From positions 1 to 64,000 of the forward strand of contig JAWKAU010000229.1 of the NCBI GenBank assembly GCA_033398695.1: a stretch of 64,000 nucleotides of DNA, given 5' to 3'. The DNA is from Orobanche coerulescens. Taxonomy: Eukaryota; Streptophyta; Magnoliopsida; Lamiales; Orobanchaceae. The translations under genes and the position numbers were made by a program. Positions 22,022 to 34,400 of this stretch are shown here, one piece after another; position 1 is the first letter of the stretch, and each line of letters starts with the position of its first letter. The notes beneath the pieces were generated by a model. It did not search any database. It worked only from the letters and a program-made list of their open reading frames with translations, and was not told where the DNA came from.

Positions 22022-24377
22022 TGTAATACCCGGTTGTAATTCAGTCATTATCATTCAGTAATTTCATTCGGTGATTGTCACTCAATGGATTTTCACTTAT
22101 TTATAATCATTCATCAATCATGTTCGTTCACCGTGTTCACCGTTCGGAAAAACTTCGAGTTGTGTATCATTATTGCTCATTGTTTCAACCTTCCTCATAT
22201 GAGTTCGACTTTGTTAGATCACCATTAATTTTTGGTAACTCCAAAAATTCTAAATCTTTGCAATATTATAGAGCATCGAGTTAGCTTTCCAATGGTTCAA
22301 ACGGTGAGTCAATCGGAGTCCGGACGAGAGAGTTATGGTCGTTTTAGCTCAACCGCTCACTTTTCGCTTATTGGCGATCATCGCCGAACGAACTCGGCCG
22401 TGTCGTCCGACACGGCCGTGCCGTACTCGTCCGGAAAATGCCGAAGTGTGCCGAGGACCCGGCCGTGTCGTCGCACGGCCGAGTCGAACCTTCCGGATAA
22501 GCGAACCGATCGCCCGGACGCCGACCGTGTCGCAGCGCACGGCCGAGTCATGCCGAAGTCATTGTCGGACGGGTCATCGTCGGAAGGCCCTCGCGCCGCG
22601 ACCGTGTCAAGCGAGGACACGGTCGAGTCCTGTCGGCCACCGTCGGCCGGGTATGCGACACGGCCGTGCCGATCGGCACGGCCGTGTCCGGCAGCGATCA
22701 ACTCCCTTAAATTCGTTTTTTCAAAGATTTCAACCATTTCTATCCCTTTTCTTCACCTTCAACCGAGAGAGTAAGCTTGAGGAGGGTTTTTCCTTCACAA
22801 ATCATTTGGGTGTTTGATTTTCTTCATCTCCTTTCGATCGTGAAGCCCGGATAATCAATTTAACGCGTGTTCTTGGATTAAAGTACTTGAATCTTCAAGA
22901 GGTAATTCCTTCAACACTTTGGACTTCGATTTTGTGTTGAGATATGATGTTTTGGACGTTATAATCATGTTATATGAAGGGATATGTATATGATTATGAG
23001 TTTGTATAAGGATTCATTGGATTATTGAGGAATTATTCAAGAACACCTTGAATATCGAGTTGGAATTGGGGATTTTCGACTAATTGTTGTTATAATCACG
23101 TTTTGGATATTCATATCGGATTATTGATCGTATTGGAGATGTTTTATTGGTTTGAAACACTTCTTGGGGATTTGAGGTTGGTATTGTTGAGGTTTAGTTG
23201 TAAACAATCGGAGTTTGGCCACAACGTATTCGATATAATGCCCCAATGAACTTAGTTTAATCGTATCGACGTTTTGAGTTCATTATATTCGTGTTTAATT
23301 CGTATATTGATCGGATTGTCGGTAATTGTATTGAATTAAGGTTGTTCGTGCGACCGACACTTCATTTAGGACATTTGTTCGTGGAAGGACTTTCTTCATC
23401 GGTATTTTGTAAGTTAATTCTTACTCGGTTAAAAGGATATTCATCCCTTTTGTTGTTGTTCATTCATAATCATAACTCATTCATCATTATATTAACCGTA
23501 TCAAAACTTGTTGTTATCAATTAATCGTTTCAGTCATAAGGAACGACGGTTTCAATCTTTTCATTGAGCAGTCATTTATTTCGTTACCATTCCACCTCGG
23601 TGAGTCATTATTCATTTTCGATGTCACTTTTGTTATATCGTGGCATTCCGGGTCATACTGGCGTGCCGGTTGGTATGTGTAGGGTTTTCATGTCGGGCAC
23701 ATTATAGTCGTGTGTTGGTTGGTGGCCTCACATTGGACTGTGCACACGAGATTGATTGTTTCGTGAGACTGATTAGGTACAAGACCACACGTGTATTCGA
23801 TCGATACTCGTTGGTGGCTTGTGCACGGACACATTTCCATCCCGGGCGTAGTGTGGCGCCATTTCCTTTGAGCCGTCGATAGTTGATTCATATATCATGT
23901 TTGATTGCGTATGTTTCGACAGGATGTTTCATAACTTCAGATATAATCATGATTGTGTATATTCAACTCTTGAGGATTATTGTTCTTTGTAATCGACCCG
24001 TTTGGGGATTTTGTTTTTCGTGTCATGGCAAGGCAAACGCATGGGAATAGCATGTTGATGTCGAGGAGTCCTAGTGATACTAGTAGGGGGCCCCGATCTT
24101 TCAGCTTATTCATGTTAATGTTCTTTATTTTCCACTGCAGACTTTCATTTGAATACTCCGTTTCATTCTGTGTTGTGTATTTTATCTTCATATAAAATAC
24201 ACTAGTATTCGGTATTGTCCTGGTGTGTTGTAACTAAACTCCTTATCGGAGCAATTATTGCTGTAATGTAGTTCGGTACTACATTTATCTTGTGTAATTC
24301 ATTCATTTTCGTTTGCCTAGTGGGTCCCAGTTGGGGATCTACGGCACTGTAATATCCGCCTAGTTTGGGGTGTTACA
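22022..24377 (+). repeat. Element G LTR 1
   Basis: 2356 bp, running TGTAATACCCGG to GGGGTGTTACA. The GC-rich U3 array is at 22390-22705. It is followed by a primer site at 24382. Confidence 0.95.
22390..22705 (+). promoter_or_regulatory. GC-rich palindromic U3 array, G LTR 1
   Basis: CpG-dense words GACACGGCCGTG, CACGGCCGAGTC and GTGCCGATCGGCAC. It is homologous to the tracts at 29335-29655 and 36265-36600 but shows many short gaps relative to LTR 3. Regulatory role inferred from position. Confidence 0.55.
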
Positions 24378-24874
24378 GAGTTGGTATCGGAGAGTGGTTT
24401 TGAATACTACCTTCCGAGTCATGTCTCATTTGAAATCATCGTCATCAGACTAGTATCATTGGACTTTCGCGTCACGTGTGACCTGTGCAAATGCCGAGCC
24501 AATCAGACCGAAAGAACTGTAAGATTTCTAACGCCATGGTATAATTTCTGGCAATAGTCATTCATTCATCATTCATCAATTTACAATCCTCAAACATCAT
24601 CATTCATTGTGATTAGGACGATCATGTTAACTCATTAATTACTCAATTAATTTCATTACTAATTTGTCAATATGGATGATAATATTATCAATCTTGTTAA
24701 TTTATTCAAGATAATAATTTCAAGAATTTCATCAGATAATCATGTAACTTCAGTAAATCATTCATATAATCACTAAGTTAGAGCATGTATACTCATTTTC
24801 ATCATCTCATGACATAATCATAACGTGCTAATCAGGCGGGAAATATAATCATTATGCGACCTTCCTACTTCAGT
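24378..24874 (+). other. G copy 1 primer-binding site and leader
   Basis: TGGTATCGGAGAG (24382-24394) is an imperfect initiator-Met tRNA primer site. The following AT-rich leader has no credible ORF. Confidence 0.8.
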
Positions 24875-25390
24875 ATGGAGAGAACTGTCAGGGGATGCAC
24901 GGGGAGAGGCCGCGGTGCGGACCGAAACTCGAGAAATAATCACTCGCTGCAGGGAAATCGTGCCCAGGACTCGGCTCGATCAGAAGATGTACGGGTTGAT
25001 CCACTCACTTTTATGCAGGCCATGATGACCCATGTGCAGTTGCTCAATCATCATTGCGCCACTCTGACCGGATTAATCGAGAAAACTCTCCCGTACGAGC
25101 ACCGCTAAGGAAATTCTTTGGCAAAGAACCTGCATATGTCAACAGGAAATCAACGAAGCGTAATCTATCCGAAGGCGGTCAGTCAACCTGCAAGAAGCCT
25201 CGTGTGAGTCCTATCGTTTCTGAGCGACCTCCTACGGCACATAATCGTGCGGGATCTCATTCCCGAGCGGCCAGTTCGGCCATCACCTGTTATAACTGTG
25301 GGGATCTTGGTCATTTCAGCACCAAATGTCCGGCGAATCACGTGCCATAATCAGGGAATTGCTGGGCATAGGGCCCGTTTTGCCAAAGGA
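24875..25390 (+). pseudogene. G copy 1 gag remnant
   Basis: Start ATG 24875 (MERTVRGCTGRGRG), matching the gag start of A. After Q-A-M-M the sequence jumps to V-Q-L-L-N-H-H, so the capsid core (about 163 codons in A) is missing. The first CCHC knuckle is complete (CYNCGDLGHFSTKC, 25288-25329); the second is degenerate (C-H-N-Q-G). A stop at 25106-25108 and frame changes split the product. The retained basic start and nucleocapsid, without capsid, fit an element packaged by another element's particles; that is inference. Confidence 0.82.
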
Positions 25391-25428
25391 CTCCAAGTCG
25401 GCTCGCGGCATCTCAGCCAAGCAACCAA

Positions 25429-25875
25429 ATGTTCGGAATCGCTTTGTCATCATCGTTTAAGACAATGGAAGCAAATAGAGTTGGAGCTCGTATTTATCGA
25501 CGGGAGCGTCGGTTCGGGACCGGCAAGTCCTGCATTCATATGATGAGGAGGATCGACGATCCGGTGGTCCGAACGATTTCAGGTATACTCGTAATTTTAT
25601 TTCAACTTGTGTGTGCCTTTTGATTCTGGTACACCGCATTCATTCATTTTCGAATCATGCTTGAATAGACTTATTTCGGGATAGTCCTATTGCTTGTGGA
25701 CCTCATACCATCGGTCTACCTGACGATGGAAGAATTTTCGGAATCATACCGAATTAAGCTTAATGACCGCGATTGGTTGATGGATCTAATCGTGGTGAAC
25801 TTATCTTAGGACGATGTAATTTTCGGTATTATTTGGCTTAACCGTCTTGATACTATCCTCAGTGCTTGTTAGCGT
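25429..25875 (+). pseudogene. G copy 1 protease region, broken
   Basis: Retropepsin remnant with the active-site triad D-S-G at 25622-25630, followed by T-P-H-S-F-I. The upstream segment with A-R-I-Y and M-M-R-R-I-D-D-P corresponds to the A residues before the active site. A stop just before the triad and another near 25807 break the frame. Confidence 0.78.
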
Positions 25876-25984
25876 TTGGTCGCTATCTTTCCATCGTTGG
25901 TTGTCGAATGTATGCTTCAGGGAAGTAATCCCCGTTGTTCCAGTCGAAATTTTATTATGGCGGAAGCAGAGAAATTCCGCAATC

Positions 25985-26368
25985 GAACTATTCAATCATT
26001 CATTGTATCATTCTCATCGATTGGCCTTTCTAGGGCAATCGAGTTATTCAATCATTCATTGTATCATTCTCATCGATTGGCCTTTCTAGGGCAATCGAGT
26101 TATTCAATCATTCATTGTATCATTCTCATCGATTGGCCTTTCTAAGGCAATCGAGTTATTCAATCATTCTTTGTATCATTTTCATCGATTGGCCTTTCAA
26201 AGGCAATCGAGTTATTCAAACATTCCTTGTATCATCTTCATCGATTGGACTTTCTAAAGCAATCGAGTTGTTCAATCATTATTGGTATCTCTTTTTATCG
26301 ATTGACCATTCTAGGGCAATCGAAATGTTCAATCATTCGTGGTATCATTGTCATCGATTGACGATGTA
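25985..26368 (+). repeat. 56-bp minisatellite between protease and RT, G copy 1
   Basis: Six to seven copies of the unit; TAGG marks recur exactly 56 bp apart at 26031 and 26087. The first copies are nearly identical and the later ones progressively diverged. The array sits where A has its protease-RT linker. Confidence 0.93.
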
Positions 26369-26379
26369 TTTCCAGGCGA

Positions 26380-27152
26380 GTTATCTAGTTACCTTCACAT
26401 ACAGTAAGGGAATTCAGGAATGAGTGGGAGCAGGTACGTCCCATTTATCGAAGGCACCGTATCGGATGACCCCGACCAGAATGCAGGAGTTGAAGATTCA
26501 ACTTGAGGAATAGTTCGAGGAAGGTCATCTTCGACCGATTGCGTCCCCGTGAGGAGCACCAGTGTGATCTGTCAAGGAGAAGGATGGTTCGTTTCGTTTA
26601 TGTATTGATTACCGAGAATTGAACCGGGTGACGATCAAGAATAAGTATCCTTTACCCCGTATTGTTGATCTTTTAGATCAACTTCAGGGAGCCTCAGTAT
26701 TTTCCAGGATCGACTTAAGATCTGGATATCACCAGTTGCGGATTCGAGAGTCGGATATCGCGAGGACAGCGTTTCGTACACGCTATGGTCATTATGAATT
26801 CGTAGTTATGCCGTTCGGGCTAACTGTTGCACCTGCGGTATTCAGGGAGTTAATGAATCGGGTTTTCATCGACTTTTTGGATCAGTTTGTTGTTTTCTTC
26901 ATCGACGACATTCTGATTTATTCTCGTAGACGAGGGGAATACGAGGTTCATCTTCATCAGGTTCTCGACGTGTTGAGACGAGAGCAACTTTATGGAAAGT
27001 TTTCCAACTATGAGTTCTGGAGGTCCGAAGTGACTTTCTCGGACATGTAATTTCATCTGACAGAGTTCGTGTCGACCCTCAGAAGACGGAGACTATCCGA
27101 GATTGGCAACCTCCGAAAGATATTAAGTAAATCCGATGTTTCCTCGGATTAG
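26380..27152 (+). pseudogene. G copy 1 reverse transcriptase, broken
   Basis: RT remnant. The open segment 26619-27050 carries [19 protein letters not shown] and the catalytic F-I-D-D (Asp codons 26904-26909). The N-terminal part (26380-26618) is readable as S-K-A-P-Y-R-M-T-P-like sequence but contains a TAG at 26511-26513 and TGA codons. The C-terminal thumb is cut at the family deletion near 27152. Confidence 0.85.
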
Positions 27153-27440
27153 TTGGTCAATTATCCAACCCACGACACGGAGCTAGCGGTAGTGGTTTTC
27201 GCGTTGGGATTTGGCGTCGTTGCCTTTATGGCATCACTGTCATATCTTCACCAATCACAAGAGTTGAAGGATATATTTACTCACAAGGAGTTAAATATGT
27301 GTGAGGCGGTGGTTGGAACTAATCAAAGATTTTGATATCGAGATCCTTTACCACAGGCAAGGCGAACGTTGTCGCCGACGCCTTGAGTCGTAAGTCCGTT
27401 CGTGAGCGGATGCTTGCTCGTTTAACGATTCGAAGGAGCT
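27153..27440 (+). pseudogene. G copy 1 RNase H, N-terminally deleted
   Basis: It begins at the deletion junction, where F-L-G-L-V-G is followed directly by the N-Y-P-T-H-D-equivalent segment. About 275 bp present in A (about 8146-8420) are absent, including the first catalytic Asp. The remaining part has K-E-L-N-M and [12 protein letters not shown] with frameshifts between. Confidence 0.82.
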
Positions 27441-28940
27441 TCACAGAATTCCTTAGACCCGAGATCGAGGTCTGGATCCAGCGAGTTCAGGGACATCTTT
27501 GTATGTTAGAGATTTCATCGTCACTTGAGGAGGTAATCAGAGAGAATCAGAGTTCAGACCCTTCATTGTTGCGCATCCGTGAAGATGTGGCTCAGGGGAA
27601 AGCCCATGGATTCGTGATCCACGAGGATGGACTTTTGAGATTTAAGAATCGGATGTGTGTACCGGCGAATGACGAGTTGAAAAACTCTATTTTGAGAGAA
27701 GCTCATGCTACCCCTTATTCTGTTCATCCGGTCCAAAGAAGATGTACAAGGACTTGAAACAAAATTACTGGTGGAGTAATATGAAGCGAGAAGTCGTGGA
27801 ATTTGTTTCGAGATGCTTAACTTGCCAACAAGTCAAGATTGAACATCAGCGACCGGCGGGTATGCTGAAACCTCTCCCTATTCCAGAGTGGAAATGGGAA
27901 GACATTTCTATGGATTTCATCACGAGTTTGCCGACGAGTCGTCGTGGCATGAATACAATCTGGGTGATTGTGGACCGCTTAACTAAATCAACTCATTTTC
28001 TTGAGATTAAGGATACTTGGGATCCCGAGAGACTTGCCCAGTTATTCATCAAAGAGATAGTGAGACTGCACGCTACTCCTAAAAGTATCGTTTCCGATCG
28101 TGACGGACGGTTTGTGTCACATTTTTGGAAATCGATTCATCGTGCTATGGGAACTCGGCTTAATCTCGATCGCCTTTCATCCTCAGTCCGACGGACAATC
28201 AGAGAGAACTATTCAGACAGTAGAGGACATGTTGAGGGCATGCGTCCTCGATTGGAAGGACGATTGGGAAGCACAACTACCACTGATCGAGTTCACGTAT
28301 AATAATAGTTGGCATGCCTCCATTAAGATGGCACCTTACGAGGCCTTGTACGGTCGTCTTTGTCGATCTCCTTTGTGTTGGGATGACTTGTCAGAATCAA
28401 TCGGCACCGAGCCCGATATGCTTATTGCCGCCCGAGAGAAGGTAGCTTTGATCAAGAGTCTTATGTTGACAGCTCAGAGTCGACAGAAATCATATGCAGA
28501 TAATCGTCGTCGACCACTAGAGTTCGAGACGGGTGACCATGTTTTGGTCAATCCCTGAGTCGAGGTATTTTCCGTTTCGGAAAACGGGAAGTTGAGCCCG
28601 AGATTCATTGGACCGTTTGAAATTTTGGATCGAGTAGGCGAGTTAGCTTATCGATTGGCGTTACCTCCGGCATTGATCCGAATTCATAATGTGTTTCATG
28701 TCTCTCAGTTGCGGAAGTATGTTGCCGAACCGAGCCACATACTTGATTCGACGAAATCGAGATCGCGGATGAGCATTCGTACGAGGAGCGTCTGTACGAG
28801 TGTTGGAGCGGCGAATAAAACAGTTGAGGGATAAGTCGATTCCTTTGGTCAAGATTCATGGTCTACACATGGAGTCGAAGAGGCTACTTGGGAAACCGAG
28901 GATAGTATGCGGGAGTGTTATCCCGAGTTGTTTGACCCTT
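27441..28940 (+). pseudogene. G copy 1 integrase and chromodomain-like tail, broken
   Basis: Zinc-binding H/H and C-L-T-C-Q-Q, M-D-F-I-T-S and V-S-D-R-D-G-R-F are readable over 27600-28150. A frameshift near 28160-28175 moves A-F-H-P-Q-S-D-G-Q-S-E-R-T into another frame (28100-28558). A TGA near 28557 accompanies a small deletion shared with copy 2. The C-terminal tail (28592-28940) is broken again near 28745. Copy 2 is more intact in the same places, so some breaks here arose after the duplication or are sequence errors. Confidence 0.85.
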
Positions 28941-28972
28941 AGTTTCGGGACGAAACTCTTTTAAGGGGTGTA
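28941..28972 (+). other. G copy 1 hairpin and polypurine tract
   Basis: AGTTTCGGGACGAAACT (28941-28957) is the family hairpin with one G fewer in the loop. AAGGGG precedes LTR 2; it is shorter than the seven-G run in copy 2. Confidence 0.75.
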
Positions 28973-31331
28973 TGTAATACCCGGTTGTAATTCATCATTA
29001 TCATTGATAATTTCATTCGGTGATTGTCACTCGGTGGATTTTCACTCATTTATAATCATTCATCAATCATGTTCGTTCACCGTGTTCACCGTTCGGAAAA
29101 ACTTCGAGTTGTGTATCATTATTGCTCATTGTTTCAACCTTCCTCATATGAGTTCTACTTTGTTAGATCACCATTAATTTTTGGTAACTCCAAAAATTCT
29201 AAATCTTCGCAATATTATAGAGCATCGAGTTAGCTTTCCAATGGTTTAAACGGTGAGTCAATCGAGTCCTGACGAGAGAGTTATGGTCGTTTAGCTCAAC
29301 CACTCACTTTTCGGTTATTGGCGATCAACGCCGAACGAACTTCGGTGTCGTCCGACACGGCCCGCGTGCCGTACTCGTCCGGAAAATGCCGAAGTGTTCG
29401 CCTCAGACCCGACCGTGTCGTGCAGCACGGCCGAGTCGAACCCTTCCGGATAAGCGAGAACCGATCGCCCGGACGCCCGACCGTGTCGTCAGCACGGCCG
29501 AGTCATGCCGAAGTCGCTTGACGGGTCCATCGGAAGGCCCTCCGTGCCGCGACCGTGTCAAGCGTGTCACGCAGTCGAGTCCTGTCGGCCGGTATCGGCC
29601 GGTTGTGCGACACGACCGTGCCGATCGGCACGCGGGCCGTGTCCTACAGCATCAACTCCCTTAAATTCATTTTTTTGAGATTTCACCATTTCTATCCCTT
29701 TTCTTCACCTTCAACCGAGAGAGTAAGCTTGAGGGAGGGTTTTCCTTCACAAATCATTTAGGTGTTTGATTTTCTTCATCTCCTTTCGATCGTGAAGCCG
29801 GATAATCAATTTAACGCGTGTTCTTCTGATTAAAGTACTTGAATCTTCAAGAGGTAATTCCTTCAACACTTTGGACTTCGATTTTGTGTTGAGATATGAT
29901 GTTTTGGACGTTATAATCATGTTATATGAAGGGATATGTATATGATTATGAGTTTGTATAAGGATTCATTGGATTATTGAGGAATTATTCAAGAACACCT
30001 TGAATATCGAGTTGGAATTGGGGATTTTCGACTAATTGTTGTTATAATCACGTTTTTGGATATTCATATCGGATTATTGATCGTATTGGAGATGTTTTAT
30101 TGGTTTGAAACACTTCTTGGGGATTTGAGGTTGGTATTGTTGAGGTTTAGTTGTAAACAATCGGAGTTTGGCCACAACGTATTCGATATAATGCCCCAAT
30201 GAACTTAGTTTAATCGTATCGACGTTTTGAGTTCGTTATATTCGTGTTTAATTCGTATATTGATCGGATTGTCGGTAATTGTATTGAATTAAGGTTGTTC
30301 GTGCGACCGACGCTTCATTTAGGACATTTGTTCGTGGAATGACTTTCTTCATCGGTATTTTGTAAGTTAATTCTTACTCGGTTAAAAGGATATTCATCCC
30401 TTTTGTTGTTGTTCATTCATAATCATAACTCATTCATCATTATATTAACCGTATCAAAACTTGTTGTTATCAATTAATTGTTTCAGTCATAAGGAACGAA
30501 GGTTCCAATCTTTTCATTGAGCAGTCATTTATTTCGTTACCATTCCACCTCGGTGAGTCATTATTCATTTTCGATGTCACTTTTGTTATATCGTGGCATT
30601 CCGGGTCATACTGGCGTGCCGGTTGGTATGTGTAGGGTTTTCATGTCGGGCACATTATAGTCGTGTGTTGGTTGGTGGCCTCACATTGGGTCGTGCACAC
30701 GAGATTGATTGTTTCGTGAGATCGATTAGGTACAAGACCACACGTGTATTCGATCGATACTCGTTGGTGGCGTGTGCACGGACACCTTTCCATCCCGGCG
30801 TAGTGTGGCGCCATTTCCTTTGAGCCGTCTCGATAGTTGATTCATATAGCATGTTTGATTGCGTATGTTTCGACAGGATGTTTCATAACTTCAGATATAA
30901 TCATGATTGTGTATTTTCAACTCTTGAGGATTTTTGTTCTTTGTAACTGACCCCGTTTGGGGATTTTGTTTTTCAGGTCATGGCAAGGCAAACGCACGGG
31001 AATAGCATGTTGATGTCGAGGAGTCCTAGTGATACTAGTAGGGGGCCCCGATCTTTCAGTTATTCATGTTACTGTTCTTTATTTTCCGCTGCAGACTTTC
31101 ATTTGAATACTCCGTTTCATTCAGTGTTGTGTATTTTATCTTCATATAAAATACACTAGTATTCGGTATTGTCCTGGTGTGTTGTAACTAAACTCCTTAT
31201 CGGAGCAATTATTGCTGTAATGTAGTTCGGTACTACATTTATCTTGTGTAATTCATTCATTTTCGTTTGCCTAGTGGGTCCCAGTTGGGGATCTACGGCA
31301 CTGTAATATCCGCCTAGTTTGGGGTGTTACA
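28973..31331 (+). repeat. Element G LTR 2 (shared central LTR)
   Basis: 2359 bp. It serves as 3' LTR of copy 1 and 5' LTR of copy 2. No target duplication separates it from either internal region. It has more CAG/CTG-associated losses than LTR 3 (for example at 28990-29010). Its GC-rich array is at 29335-29655. Confidence 0.95.
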
Positions 31332-31824
31332 GAGTTGGTATCGGAGAGTGGTTTTGAATACTACCTTCCGAGTCATGTCTCATTTGAAATCATCGTCATC
31401 AGACTAGTATCATTGGACTTTCGCGTCACGTGTGACCTGTGCAAATGCCGAGCCAATCAGACCGAAAGAACTGTAAGATTTCTAACGCCATGGTATAATT
31501 TCTGGCAATAGTCATTCATTCATCATTCATCAATTTACAATCCTCAAACATCATCATTCATTGTGATTAGGACGATCATGTTAACTCATTAATTACTCAA
31601 TTCATTTCATTACTCAGTTGTCAATCTGGATGATCATATTATCAATCTTGTTAAGTTATTCAAGATAATCATTTCAAGAATTTCATCAGATAATCATGTA
31701 ACTTCAATAAATCATTCATATAATCACTAAGTTAGAGCATGTATACTCATTTTCATCATCTCATGACATAATCATAACGTGCTAATCAGGGAAATATAAT
31801 CATTATGCGACCTTCCTACTTGAG
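31332..31824 (+). other. G copy 2 primer-binding site and leader
   Basis: TGGTATCGGAGAG at 31336-31348, the same variant as copy 1, followed by the AT-rich leader without ORFs. Confidence 0.8.
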
Positions 31825-32370
31825 ATGGAGAGAAGCGTCGGGGATGCACGGGAGAGGCAGCGGTGCGGACCGAAACTCGAGAAATAATCACTCATGCAGG
31901 GAAATCGTGCCCGTGACTCGGCTCGATCGTAAGATGTACGGGTTGATCCACTCACTTTTATGCGAGGCCATGATGACCCATGTGCGGTTGCTCAATCATC
32001 ATTGCGCCACTCGACCGGATTAATCGAGAAAACTCTCCGTCAGAGCACCGCTAAGGAAATTGGCGGCAAAGAACCCGCATATGTCAACAGGAAATCAACG
32101 GCGTAATCTATCCGAAGGCGGTCACCAACCCGCAAGAAGCCTCGTGTGAGTCCTATCGCTTACGAGCGACCTCCTACGGCACATAATCGTGCGGGATCTC
32201 ATTCGAGCGGCGCCTCGCCATCACCGTTATAATCGTGGGGATCTTGGTCATTTCAGCACCAAATGTCGAAGCGGCATCACGTGCCATAATCGTGGAATTG
32301 CCGGGCATAGGGCCCGTTTTGCCAAAGGACTCCAAGTCGGCTCGCGGCATCTCGAGCCCAAGCAACCATG
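31825..32370 (+). pseudogene. G copy 2 gag remnant
   Basis: Homologous to copy 1 gag, with the same capsid deletion. It contains many more one- or two-base losses. The zinc knuckle region 32221-32270 has lost a base at two successive C-T-G sites that in copy 1 belong to knuckle Cys codons or neighbours. No continuous product can be read. Confidence 0.78.
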
Positions 32371-32379
32371 TTCAATCGA

Positions 32380-32815
32380 GGCCTTTGTCATCATCGTTTA
32401 AGACAATGGAAGCAAATAGAGTTGGAGCTCGTATTTATCGACGGAGCGTCGGTTCGGGACCGCAAGTCCTGCATTCATATGATGAGGAGGATCGACGATC
32501 CGGTGGTCGAACGATATCAGGTATACTCGTAATTTAATTTAAACTTGTGTGTGACTTTAGATTATGGTAAAACGCATTCATACAATTTCGAATCATGATT
32601 GAATACACTTAATAAGGGAAATTCATATTGATAGTGGAACTCATACCATCGGTCAACCCGACGATGGAAGAATTTTCGGAATCATACCGAATTAAGCTTA
32701 ATGACCGCGATTGGTTGATGGATCTAATCGTGGTGAACTTATCTTAGGACGATGTAATTTTCGGTATTATTTGGCTTAACCGTCTTGATACTATCCTCAG
32801 TGCTTGTTAGCGTTT
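32380..32815 (+). pseudogene. G copy 2 protease region, broken
   Basis: Aligned with copy 1 protease. The stretch 32535-32660 around the active site carries some twenty substitutions against copy 1, almost all pyrimidine to A, so the D-S-G triad reads D-Y-G here. The flanks on both sides are nearly identical to copy 1. Confidence 0.72.
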
Positions 32816-32914
32816 GGTCGCTATCTTTCCATCGTTGGTTGTCGAATGTATGCTTCAGGGAAGTAATCCCCGTTGTTCCAGTCGAAATTTTATTATGGCG
32901 GAAGCAGAAATTCC

Positions 32915-33305
32915 GCAATCGAACTATTCAATCATTCATTGTATCATTCTCATCGATTGGCCTTTCTAGGGCAATCGAGTTATTCAATCATTCATTGTAT
33001 CATTCTCATCGATTGGCCTTTCTAGGGCAATCGAGTTATTCAATCATTCATTGTATCATTCTCATCGATTGGCCTTTCTAAGGCAATCGAGTTATTCAAT
33101 CATTCTTTGTATCATTTTCATCGATTGGCCTTTCAAAGGCAATCGAGTTATTCAAACATTCCTTGTATCATCTTCATCGATTGGACTTTCTAAAGCAATC
33201 GAGTTGTTCAATCATTATTGGTATCTCTTTTTATCGATTGACCATTCTAGGGCAATCGAAATGTTCAATCATTCGTGGTATCATTGTCATCGATTGACGA
33301 TGTAT
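32915..33305 (+). repeat. 56-bp minisatellite, G copy 2
   Basis: Same number and order of unit variants as copy 1 (25985-26368), showing that the two internal regions descend from one. Confidence 0.92.
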
Positions 33306-33314
33306 TTCCAGCGA

Positions 33315-34087
33315 GTTATCTAGTTACCTTCACATACGGTAAGGGAATTCGGGAATGAGTGGGAGCAGTACGTCCCATTTATCGAAGGCACCGTATCGGA
33401 TGACCCCGACCTGAATGCAGGAGTTGAAGATTCAACTTGAGGAATAGTTCGAGGAAGGTCATCTTCGACCGATTGCGTCCCCGTGAGGAGCACCAGTGTG
33501 ATCTGTCAAGGAGAAGGATGGTTCGTTTCGTTTATGTATTGATTACCGAGAATTGAACCGGGTGACGATCAAGAATAAGTATCCTTTACCCCGTATTGTT
33601 GATCTTTTAGATCAACTTCAGGGAGCCTCAGTATTTTCCAGGATCGACTTAAGATCTGGATATCACCCGATTCGGATTCGAGAGTCGGATATCGCGAGGA
33701 CAGCGTTTCGTACACGCTATGGTCATTATGAATTCGTAGTTATGCCGTTCGGGCTAACTGTTGCACCTGCGGTATTCAGGGAGTTAATGAATCGGGTTTT
33801 CATCGACTTTTTGGATCAGTTTGTTGTTTTCTTCATCGACGACATTCTGATTTATTCTCGTAGACGAGGGGAATACGAGGTTCATCTTCATCAGGTTCTC
33901 GGCGTGTTGAGACGAGAGCAACTTTATGGAAAGTTTTCCAACTATGAGTTACGGAGGTCCAAGTGACTTTCTCGGACATGTAATTTCATCGACAGAGTTC
34001 GTGTCGACCCTCGAAGACGGAGACTATCCGAGATTGGCAACCTCCGAAAGATATTAAGTAAATCCGATGTTTCCTCGGATTAGTTGG
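33315..34087 (+). pseudogene. G copy 2 reverse transcriptase, broken
   Basis: The open segment 33553-33966 includes R-I-D-L-R-S-G-Y-H, the M-P-F-G-L box and F-I-D-D (Asp codons at about 33838-33843). It shares with copy 1 the N-terminal stops and the C-terminal truncation at the RT/RNase H deletion near 34087. Confidence 0.85.
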
Positions 34088-34400
34088 TCAATTATCCAAC
34101 CCACGACCTGAGCTAGCGGCCGTGGTTTTCGCGTTGGGGATTTGGCGTCGTTGCCTTTATGGCATCACCGTCATATCTTCACCAATCACAAGAGTTGAAG
34201 GATATATTTACTCACAAGGAGTTAAATATGTGACAGAGGCGGTGGTTGGAACTAATCAAAGATTTTGATATCGAGATCCTTTACCACTCGGGCAAGGCGA
34301 ACGTTGTCGCCGACGCCTTGAGTCGTAAGTCCGTTCGGGAGCAGATGCTTGCTCGTTTAACGATTCGAAGGAGCTTGTGAGAATTCCTTAGACCCGAGAT
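34088..34400 (+). pseudogene. G copy 2 RNase H, N-terminally deleted
   Basis: Same junction as copy 1 and C. The H-P-G-K-A-N region is readable at about 34288-34330. It ends in a TGA near 34378. Confidence 0.8.

Noticed and set aside
23640..23882. A ~80-codon ORF starting MAFRVILACRL, present in several LTR copies
   Set aside because: It is repeated only because the LTR is repeated. It has no recognisable domain and overlaps the conserved non-coding LTR core; its end varies between copies.
25876..26423. Repeat protein encoded by the 56-bp minisatellite (SFIVSFSSIGLS and similar)
   Set aside because: The period is not a multiple of three and one frame in three meets TAG or TAA in each unit, so the periodic ORFs are accidental.
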